Below are positions 9,021-18,500 of a stretch of 64,000 nucleotides of DNA, piece after piece (the stretch's first letter is position 1; every line of letters begins with the position of its first letter). The translations under genes and the position numbers were made by a program. The notes beneath the pieces are model-generated. The model had not been told where the DNA came from. It worked only from the letters and a program-made list of their open reading frames with translations, and did no database searches. The stretch comes from Bacteroidota bacterium (lineage in GTDB: Bacteria; Bacteroidota; Bacteroidia; Chitinophagales; Chitinophagaceae), in contig JAIUNV010000002.1 of the NCBI GenBank assembly GCA_020161435.1, positions 310,001 to 374,000 on the forward strand, written 5' to 3'.

Positions 9021-10109
9021 TTATTGTGTCACCAATGTTGGAGCAGGTTTCTTTTCAAAGGACCATTGAAAAATCCATTGCCAGTTTTTCTTTTGTGCAA
9101 TGCTGGCCACCAACATGGGTATGAGCATGCCCAAAGCAATGCATATGAACAATAACACTGGCACGTAAGTATAGCCGATGAATTTACTGAAAACGGTGCG
9201 CACCAGCGATGCTACCAGCACATGCATTACATAAATCTGCAGGCTATACCTGCCAATGGCTGCGAAAATTTTGCCGACAGCTGTACCATTGAGTTGCATA
9301 CTTAGCATGAGCATAAACAGGCCGCCAATCTCTGCAATGAAGAAATACAATGCCGGTTGGTAATACTCAATATGGTTGGCGCTACCATGACTATTATTAA
9401 TCATCAAAAATTGATAATTAGCATATAGAAATAACGGCAGCAACAGCAATAATACCCAAGTCTTCTTTACCCATACTTCTACTGCAGGCCTAAAAATGTA
9501 TTGAGCAATCCAGCTACCCAAGGCCATAAAAATGTAGTAGTGTAAAATATCATACACAAATCCGGTTTCGATATGATACACCGTAATGGCACCAGAAGCA
9601 GCGTACAAAATAATACCCAACAATACATGTTGCCATGCTTGTAATTTGAACCAATGCGACAGCAACGCAAACAGCATTGATACATTGAACAAAGCATACA
9701 AATACCAAAACTGATCGATACGACGGGGCCTGACAATCAAATCGAAATAACTAATCCAATTACGGTCTGCATTGGTGTATTTCGACATGATGAATTGCAA
9801 TGTGATTTGCAAACAACCCCAGAGCAAAAAAGGATAGAGTATGGTACCTGTCTTATTCAACGCAAACCAACCAAAGCCTCTTTTAGCTAAGCTGGAGGCT
9901 ACAAAAATACCCGAGATCATAAAAAACAAAGGCATGCGAAAACTGAAGAACATAATGTTGGCATCTTCAAGCATGGGAAATGATTCGGTACCAAGATTTG
10001 CTCTCGACAGTCCCTCAAACACATGCCGGTATACCACCAGAATAATGGCAACACCTTTTGCAACATCTATCCACCCGTAGCGGTTCGTTTTTTGTTGAAG
10101 CGACTGCAT
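9021..10109 (-). CDS. Acyltransferase family membrane protein (second copy type)
   Basis: A 362-residue polytopic protein beginning GWIDVAKGVAIILVVYRHV, the Acyl_transf_3 signature with the arginine-histidine pair in helix 1. Roughly ten hydrophobic helices follow, with FRMPLFFMISGIF as the second conserved block. The family transfers acetyl, succinyl or similar groups to sugars. It is clearly different from the 389-residue acyltransferase at the end of the operon, so the polymer may carry two kinds of acyl substituent. It starts 5 bp after the Wzc-like gene stop and ends 3 bp before the flippase start. Confidence 0.82.
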   Translation of the reverse strand: MQSLQQKTNRYGWIDVAKGVAIILVVYRHVFEGLSRANLGTESFPMLEDANIMFFSFRMPLFFMISGIFVASSLAKRGFGWFALNKTGTILYPFLLWGCLQITLQFIMSKYTNADRNWISYFDLIVRPRRIDQFWYLYALFNVSMLFALLSHWFKLQAWQHVLLGIILYAASGAITVYHIETGFVYDILHYYIFMALGSWIAQYIFRPAVEVWVKKTWVLLLLLPLFLYANYQFLMINNSHGSANHIEYYQPALYFFIAEIGGLFMLMLSMQLNGTAVGKIFAAIGRYSLQIYVMHVLVASLVRTVFSKFIGYTYVPVLLFICIALGMLIPMLVASIAQKKNWQWIFQWSFEKKPAPTLVTQ

Positions 10110-10114
10110 GCGGC

Positions 10115-12283
10115 TTACATTTCTAACACGTCCATTTCCACTTTATTCAATACAGCGCCCAGGTAGTTTTTGCCATACTGCTGCACTCGCTGCATACTTT
10201 CAATAGCAGCAATATTCAACACATTGTTTGCTGCATGAATCGTTGCCACAGCTTCAGAGCTGGCAAGTACTTCCAGTCCGTCTACATGATATTTCAACGC
10301 AGCCACTTCAATCAATACGCAATCAAAATCTGGGTTTGATTTAGCAACTTCCAAAATCTGAGCAATGGTATCAGCAAGGCCGACGGGTGTTGCGGCGGAA
10401 GCTGCTATACCTAGTATGGATATACCTGGTACAGCAGAGTCTGTTATATGTTTTTTCAATGTAGCAGTAGAAACTGTAGTACCCAGTAATGGAGACAATC
10501 CATCAGTACCACTCAATTGTTCTGTAAGTGATGCAGAAACATAGTTGCCGTCAATCACCAATACTTTCTTACCTGCCTGCGCCATGCTTTTTGCAAGGGC
10601 AACGATTGCAACGGTTTTACCCTCCCCTCTTTCATAACTGGCCATTACAAGCGAATGCACTTTTTGCGATTGCAATTCAATACGCAACTGTTGTATGCCG
10701 TTAATGAACAATACTTTTTCAGTAGCTTTTTTCTCATTCACCGGCTCATCGAGCAATGCCATTAAGGATTGCTTTTTTAAGGGTATCAAACTCAAATTTA
10801 CCAGTGGCTTAAAACCAGCCACTTTTGCAAATTGAGATGGCGATTTGATCGAGTTATCAAAAAATGCGGACAATAGAATAATGAAGCTGATTAGGAAGAA
10901 CGTTACGATACCAGCCAAACCTGTTGTCAAAATGGTACGAGAAGATTCAGGTTTCAACGCAGGCTGCCCCATCAGTGTCTGACGGAAGTTCAATCCTCCA
11001 TCCTGCTTGTACCCTTGTACTGCCTCAAAGCGTTGTTTGAGATCGGCAAATTCTTTCGATGCAATATCAGCCTTGGCCTGTTCACGGGATACATCCACAT
11101 CTTTACCTGCTAATGAAGAAGCCTGAGCCTGATACTTGCGTATCATGCTTTCATATTCTGCAATATTTCCTTTTGCGGATGCAATGTCTGCCTCAAGTTC
11201 ATATTTGCGTTGCTGAAGTGTTTTACGCAAATCTTCATCCGGTCTTTCCACGTTATTACTTCTGCCTTTTTCAATCAGGTCTTGTTGCAGTTTTTTAATC
11301 CGTTGCAACAATGCCTGGTCATTGCCGCCTTTCGCATTGTTCTCTGCCTCGAGTGTACTTATTTGCTTACGAATTGCAACAATTTCGCTGTTGTTTCCAC
11401 CACCACTCACCGGCGGCGGCATTCTTTGCAGCTGTCCTGTTACCGATTGCAACTGCGCCATATTCCGGTTGTAGTTTCCTTTCTCATCAGCCAGTTTGGT
11501 TTCATAATCTTGCACTATACTCAATGCCGCCGAAACCGCTGCAGAAATATCTGCGGTACCCAAGCCAACTTTTGTAGATTGTAGTTTACTGAAAGTACTG
11601 TCGAACTCCTTAGCCTTTTGTTGCAGCTGCCGGTTGATTGATTCCATAGATTCGTTGGAGCGTACATTGGACAACGAATTGTAAAATCGCATAAATTCAG
11701 GACCAATGGCATTTACCACTGTAGCAGATAAAATCGGATTTTCTGACCGGTAAATGATATCAATATAATCGGTACGGGCCAATCGGTTGATGCTCAGTGT
11801 GCTCACGAAGCTTTCATAATCGTACCCATATATTTCGAGCATTTCAATCAGCTTATTTTCATCTGCATTGGCAGTTGAAAGCAAGCGAACGGAGTCAATT
11901 TTATTTTTCAGAATCTGAACGGCCTTTTCTTTGGCTATACCAAGGGCACCTACTTCTGCCTTCTCTTTTTCCGTCAAAACTTTAAATGGTTTGTCGGCAG
12001 TAAGGTCATGTTGCAGAATACGGTAAGTCATCATCCCAATTACATTGGGCGATTTAAAGGTTTCCAACACGTTGTTGAATTTTACGTCTATTTCAAAAAC
12101 GTTGAAGTCTTCCTGCAAAGCTTTCGATTGCATGGTAAGACCAGTAGAATATTGAGCACTAGAGAGATAGCTTTTCTTTTTTAAGAAGGCGTAAGAAAAA
12201 CCAATTGCGGCTGCAAGTATGGTGAGTAAGAGTACCAGCCACTTTCTTTTAGCAAGTGCCTGATAAAAAAAGATCAAATCCAT
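10115..12283 (-). CDS. Wzc/GumC-like polysaccharide co-polymerase with degenerate kinase domain
   Basis: The start chosen is the ATG at 12283 (MDLIFFYQALAKRKW), giving 722 residues; 22 upstream in-frame codons have no membrane-protein sense. TM1 lies at about residues 15-35, a long helical coiled-coil region follows, and TM2 is near 454-478. The cytoplasmic domain has a Walker A motif ERGEGKT (about 550) as in bacterial tyrosine autokinases. The usual Walker A' 'DxDxR' is replaced by VLVIDGNYV, and the C-terminus (YLGAVLNKVEMDVLEM) has no tyrosine cluster. It should therefore control chain length and export, but kinase activity and autophosphorylation are doubtful. It heads a tightly packed group of EPS genes. 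Confidence 0.85.
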   Translation of the reverse strand: MDLIFFYQALAKRKWLVLLLTILAAAIGFSYAFLKKKSYLSSAQYSTGLTMQSKALQEDFNVFEIDVKFNNVLETFKSPNVIGMMTYRILQHDLTADKPFKVLTEKEKAEVGALGIAKEKAVQILKNKIDSVRLLSTANADENKLIEMLEIYGYDYESFVSTLSINRLARTDYIDIIYRSENPILSATVVNAIGPEFMRFYNSLSNVRSNESMESINRQLQQKAKEFDSTFSKLQSTKVGLGTADISAAVSAALSIVQDYETKLADEKGNYNRNMAQLQSVTGQLQRMPPPVSGGGNNSEIVAIRKQISTLEAENNAKGGNDQALLQRIKKLQQDLIEKGRSNNVERPDEDLRKTLQQRKYELEADIASAKGNIAEYESMIRKYQAQASSLAGKDVDVSREQAKADIASKEFADLKQRFEAVQGYKQDGGLNFRQTLMGQPALKPESSRTILTTGLAGIVTFFLISFIILLSAFFDNSIKSPSQFAKVAGFKPLVNLSLIPLKKQSLMALLDEPVNEKKATEKVLFINGIQQLRIELQSQKVHSLVMASYERGEGKTVAIVALAKSMAQAGKKVLVIDGNYVSASLTEQLSGTDGLSPLLGTTVSTATLKKHITDSAVPGISILGIAASAATPVGLADTIAQILEVAKSNPDFDCVLIEVAALKYHVDGLEVLASSEAVATIHAANNVLNIAAIESMQRVQQYGKNYLGAVLNKVEMDVLEM

Positions 12284-12363
12284 GGTGGTTGGAATTTGGG
12301 TATCGGTGGTTAAGTAGAGGTATATACAGGCGGCTAAGCCACCCTTCACAGTGCATGCAATGT

Positions 12364-12412
12364 ACCATAAATTATGGTCAATGATGCAACACCAGATACA
12401 ATAATTAATTGT
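12364..12412. promoter_or_regulatory. Two palindromes upstream of the Wzc-like gene
   Basis: A 15-bp palindrome with 7-bp arms (ACCATAA-a-TTATGGT) occupies 12364-12378, and a second AT-rich near-palindrome (ACAATAATTAATTGT) occupies 12398-12412. Their centres are about 34 bp apart, in the 272-bp gap between the giant gene and the Wzc-like gene, 80-130 bp upstream of the latter. They could be operators. No convincing -7 element was placed beside them. Confidence 0.3.
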
Positions 12413-12503
12413 AAAACACGGAGTTTAGCGTACGTTGATGACTATAAAACCTACAAAAAATCCATATACACCGCCATACAAGATGATGATGAATATGGAT
12501 TGT

Positions 12504-12541
12504 AAAAAAGCAGGCAGCCTCCTAAAAAGGAGACCACCTGC
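12504..12541 (-). terminator. Rho-independent terminator after the giant T9SS gene
   Basis: On the minus strand, 14 bp after the stop codon, a 13-bp stem (GCAGGTGGTCTCC with GGAGGCTGCCTGC, three G-U pairs) encloses a short T-rich loop and is followed by six T. The strong hairpin with a U tract should end the transcript of the 7-kb gene, so the Wzc-like gene downstream probably has its own promoter. Confidence 0.85.
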
Positions 12542-12555
12542 CGTCACGCTTACCC

Positions 12556-15500
12556 TTATTCTATCTTCAATAACTTAATTGACTTGGTCACTTTGCCATC
12601 AACAATTACCCGTGCCATGTACATGCCTGGCTTGAGGCCCAAGCCTGAAACATTCATATTTACGGTATTGCCGGCAGCCATATTTGCTTTGCGGTCAGCT
12701 ATTACCATGCCGTTGGCATTGAGGAGCTGAATCTGATAGCCCTTCGCTTTTTCCAAACCAGACAGCTTGAAAGTAATTTCATTGCGGAACGGATTCGGAT
12801 AAGCAGCTACGGTTGTATTTGTAGCAACTTCAGGAGCATTCACATTCACCTTGCGGGCCTCAGTAGCGGTTTCCACTTTACCAGGTTTCTGCTGGGCCAC
12901 AGGCGGCACCATCATTACTGGCTTAGCAGGTGCTGCGGGTGCAGCTGCTGCAGAGTAACCCTGAATGATTAATCCACTCAGGAAGCCAAACTGTGCCAGG
13001 CTGTTTGTAGAAACCTCGAGATAAATTTCTCCATCGTTGGTAGGAGTAATTTCATCGATATACTCAGCACGTGAAGTGTTCTTAGAAGCATTGAGGAACC
13101 TGACACGACCATTTACGGTGTAGCTTGTAGTGAGGTTATAGTTCCAGTCGGCACTGGCGAAGAAGCCAAGGCGATACTTGAGTGACTGGTTCAAACCATC
13201 AATACGGATGAGTACTTTCTGGCCATTATCAATCCAGTAGCTACTAATCAATACTGGGTCTGGGAAAATGCCGCTGTTATTACCCGTATTCATACCAGCC
13301 CAGAATTCACCGTTGAAACTTGACACCAGATTTACGGCTACACCAGAAATGTTACCCAAATCATTGTTGAGGTTTTCATAGCGATCACCTACTTGTGGTA
13401 TCACCCTTGTATTGTTCCAAGGAGCCGGAGCAGGATACTGGTTGGTAAGGTGCAGGTAAACAATATTGCTTGGTGTAATTACTGAAGCAGCATTGCTAAA
13501 CTCTGTACCACCACCACTTACGGTAGCCCTAACTACATAGAAGTAACGAGTACTTGCAGATGCAGTGTTGTCGGTATACTTGGTGGTGTTAGCAGGCAAT
13601 GTAGCAATAAGTGCATAAGAACCGCCAGCTGTTGCTCTCCAAAGTTCATACCCTGTTTCGTTATTAGCTCTGTCTGACCAATGGAGCGATACAGAAGTAC
13701 GGGTTTCCGGAGTTGCCTTCAACGCTACAGGAGCCAATGTACCAACAGTTCCATCGTAAGATTCAATCACCAGACCATTCAGATAGCTGTATAAAGCTGT
13801 GCTGTTTTTGGTAATGGTCACAAATATTTCACCGTTTGCATCAGGTACTAAACCATTCAGGCGGGTGGTAGTATCGTTGTTGTAACGAGCCTGCATTTGA
13901 ACTGATTGTGTACCACTTGTGATGGTTGCAGATGCATCGAAACCAGCATTTACACTACCCAAGAAGGCGATATTGTACAACTTGCCAGGGGTAAGACCAG
14001 AGAACTTCACCTGCTTGCTATTGGTACTGCTTTCGTAAATAGCACTGCGGATTACTTCATCTCCAAAGGCACCGGAGTTTTCGGTAGTGATATGACCCAG
14101 ATCTGTTGTGCCAGTCCATTGTTGAACCAGAGAGAAATCGACTGTAGTCAAAGCGCCATTTTCATCACGCATGTTCTGGATGTTTTTGTTACCCATTGGA
14201 TAACCCAACAAATTGTTCCATGGTGTTGCTGCAGGCATATTATCACTTCCAAAGTTGAGGAAGATGGCTGTTGTATTCTTATCAGATACACTGATTGAAA
14301 CTGTTCTTGTTACACTTGCACCTTTATCATCAGCTACAGTTATAACGATGCCGTTATAAACACCGATATTGTCTACTGTTGGTGTAGCAGCAATGTGGTA
14401 AGAACCACCGCCGTTGTTTACCAATGTAGCAAACGCTGGCAGGTTGCTGGCCGTTACTGTCAATACATCTTCAGCATCATCAACGGCTGTAAATGGCAAG
14501 GTAGCAAGAGCATCAGTTTTTACATACAAGGTACCACCGCCGGTAATGACAGGCAGTTTATTACCAGTTGTTACTGATACAGTTGGCGTGTATGCAGAAC
14601 TACCGTTACTACCTACAGAACGAATCTGATAATAATACGTAGTGCTGCTGCTAACTGTCAAATCATCGTACGAAGTGGTATTCAAATTGGCCGCACCAGG
14701 ATTGAGCAATACAAAGTTTGCATTCGGCTCCAATGAACGGTAAATCTCATACCCTGTTTCGTTGTAAGCTACATCTCTCCAAGTAAGCTTTACACCACCT
14801 GCAGGCAACAATGCTGCTGCAAAACCCTTAGGCATTGCTGGTGCAGAACCGTCATCAAATGCTGATTCAATTTCAAGAGCATTGATGTATCCAGCCGGTG
14901 TACCAGCAGCTTTGCCCATGCTAAAGGTTACAATACCTGAAGCATCTGGCTGCACATTATCAATAGAAACTTTGTTCTGGTTATTGTTCTGTACATATTG
15001 GCTCACCGTTTGGCTACCAATAGTAAATGTAGTGGTACCATTATCAGGAGTACCAGTCCACTTACTACCTGCATAGAAACTGAACTTGTATTTCTTGGCT
15101 GGGTTCAAACCAGTTGTACGAACATTTATGGTATTTGGTGCACCAAAAATGCCGAAGTAATAGTAATCTCTGATTACTGCATCGGGATACAGCCCACTGT
15201 TATTGCCAGTTACCGGTCCTTGATCGAAGGTATTCCAGGCAGTAGTTTGGAAAGAAAGACCAACTGTTGTAGAAGCACCGGTAGTGTTTTTAAGCGCATT
15301 GGTATTTAAACCAATCACATTGTTCCATGGACTTGGTGCTACAGAAGCTTTTTGAATACTTACCAAAATGCGTTCGTTTGGAACAACCTCAGTTACTGTA
15401 AAAGATACGGGTTTTGTATCGATAGCACCGTTTGCATCGGCAACCTGTACAGTGAAGTTGTAGGTGTCACCATCAGCGTAGCCGGGTGCAACATTCAACT

Positions 15501-18500
15501 GAGCCGTACCATTACCATTATCTGTAAGAGTTACAAATGAAGGCAAACCTGTAGCTGAAATGATGAGACCAGTTTGACCATCAAGGTCAGTTGCTGAAAT
15601 GTTGAAACTACCAACTGAACCTTCCGCTACAGAACTTACTACTACAGGGTTCAATGTAGGCGGATTGTTTGCATCTACCAAAAGGGTAAAACTTCCGGTA
15701 CTTACTCCGCCATAGTTATCAGTAACTGCGTACTCAATAGTATAAGTACCCATATCACCAATTTGTGGTGATAATGAAATGCCTGCACTACCGTTGCCAT
15801 TATCTGTAATAGTTGCAAATGATGGAAGGTTTACGCCTGTTATGGTTAAGGCATCACTGTTCGGGTCTGTTGCGCTGATACTAATATTTCTTATCGTACC
15901 AAACTTCATGGTAGTATTGGCAATTGCTGTAATTACTGGTACATCATTTCCAGTTTTCGCAGAATCCTCATTACTATCACCTGCATTTCCACCTACGCCG
16001 GTTGCAACAACCTTATAGTAGTAAATAGCATTCGAAAACAGAGACGCATCGTTAAACGTAATGGTACTTCCTGTACCTGCAGCACCTGCTACAGCAGCAA
16101 TTTTGCGGTAAGTAGTATTGTTAGACAATGAACGATAAACGTCATAGCCAGTTTCATTGGTGCCATTATCAGTCCAGGTTACATCTACAGTATTACTTCC
16201 TGTAGCAGTAGCCAGCAAGTTGGTAGCAGCAGCAGGTACGGCAGGAAGAATCTGTGTAATTACATCTGAAGACTGATAGCCGTCATTCATAAGCTGTGCA
16301 ATTTCTGCGGCACTCAGGTTCGCATCAATTACCCGGAGGTCATCCATGCGGCCGCGATAGTAAGCAGAAGCATTTGCACGGAAAGCATTTCCGCTATTGT
16401 GATAACCAAGACGAGAGTTATTGGTAGTAGCAGCCACTGAGCTAAACGATAGATTAGTATTTTCAGCGGCAAGTACACCATTAACGTACATACGCAGTGT
16501 GTTACCTGCATATACCATAGCTACGTGAGACCAAGCATTGGCAGCAGTGAAGCTTGTAGAAACGGACACAGAAGTATTCGCATTAACCACAGCAGCTTGC
16601 AACTGATTAGCATTGATACGCATAGCTACACCGTTATCCGAACCACCAAAATCAAACAGCAAACGGGTACCTGTAAGCAATTCCGGACGAATCCAGAGGC
16701 TTACTGTTCTTGCATTGAAAGCTGACTTCAAGAAGTTATTAGGTCCGCTAACTTCTACCAAATCATTTGTTCCATCAAACAATATTGAATGCGTACCCTC
16801 CTGGGCAGTTGTGTTGTAAGCAGCACCATTTGTAAGTGTAATCGTATTCGCCCCCCCAGTAGCATCGGCATTGTTATTGTTCATTCTCCAACGTGCTTCT
16901 GCATAGCTAAATGCAAATGCAGATTCGCCATACTGACCAATAGCTCTTACTTTATAGAAGTAACGGGTATTGGCTGACAAACCAATAGAGTCGGTGAAAG
17001 TGGTAGTATTAGCTCCAATGGTACCAACAGTAATAAACTGGCCAGTTTTAGAAGTGCTTCTAACCACTTCGAAACCAGTTTCATTATTACTCATATCCAT
17101 CCAGTTTACCTGAACTCTATTGTGAGCCAAAGCATTTGCTCTTACACTTGCAGGGGCAATCGGAGCAACGCCAGCAAAAGGAACAGATTCATCGAATGCA
17201 GTACTTGGAATTTGCTGCCTTGCAATACCAGCAGCTGTACTTTGCCACCATACCTGCATTGATTGTCCACCACTACCCTGGAAGTAACTTATTGCAATGG
17301 GATGTAACCCTGCTGTAAGAGTGATAGTACCTGTGCGACACTGGTTGCCGTGGGCACCATCGTTATTAACTAATGCCGTGGCTGTATGGCTATATGTGCC
17401 AATATAGAGTTTGCTACCATCATCGGAGCAAGTTTCAAAAGTGTAACTACCAGCAACTGGCACTTTAATGGTACCCTCCCAAAGGAAGGCATAGTTGTTT
17501 GTCTGATTTCTCAGGGTAATATCTACGTTAGCTGACCTGCCAGTTTGCACTGGTGTAAGTGTTGCAAAATTGGGAAGTACAGTCCAGGTGCCATTGTACA
17601 ATTTGTATGATAAACCTGATGCTGCGGCCTGACCCGTAATTTGGCTACTCAAAGGAGACAGGTTGCCAGCTGCATCTCGTGCCCGAACCTGGAAGTTGTA
17701 GGTCTGGAAACCATTCAGATTGGGTACTGTAAAGTAGTTTGAGCTGGTTGTGTAAGATTTCAGTCCGTCAACAAAGATGTCGTACTTGTCTACACCTACA
17801 TCATCAGTAGATTCATTCCACTGAAGTGAGATAGAGTTTTGATTTGATGTAGTGATTACTAAGTTCTGAGGTGCATTGGGTGCACTGTCGTCCACCTGTG
17901 TTTTGCCTGTAGCTTCTGCACTATTTGCAGATGCACCATTTGCATTTACAGCACGAACGATATAATAGTAGTTGGTATTTGGATTCAAGCCCTGATCGAG
18001 GAAAGAAACCTGATCAGCAGCAGTTTTGCCAATCAGTGTGTATGGTCCCCCGGCAGTTGTACTTCTGTACACTTCAAATCCGGTTTCATTATTTACCGGT
18101 GTTGGATTATCGCTCCAATCTACCTGCATGGTTGTTTTAGAAGCTCCAAGTGCTAATAGGCCGCCTGCAGCATCAGGCAATCCGGAAACACCGTTTGCAT
18201 TTACTACAGTATAATCTGCTGAATACTCTGAAGAACAACCGTACAATTCTGTTACCCTCAACCTGTAAGTTCCTGCAGGAGCTTCAAATACTTTTGCAGT
18301 TGATACAATAGCATTATCAGACACCCTACGCCATTCGTAACCAGTATAATCTCCGGCTACAGAAAGTGGTACAGTTGTTTTACCATCAGATGCAGGCAGC
18401 ACATTGCTAAACATGCCTTGAATTTGAATTGGCGGGGTAAGTGTAGTTGGCTTAATACGCACGACTACAGGAGTAGGCGACCATGCAGACCAGTTGCCAG

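Noticed and set aside
12426-12500. A short hydrophobic minus-strand frame containing LYGGVYGFFVGFIVI just before the Wzc-like gene terminator region.
   Set aside because: No ATG start; it would have to begin in the terminator stem, so it is likely a chance frame.
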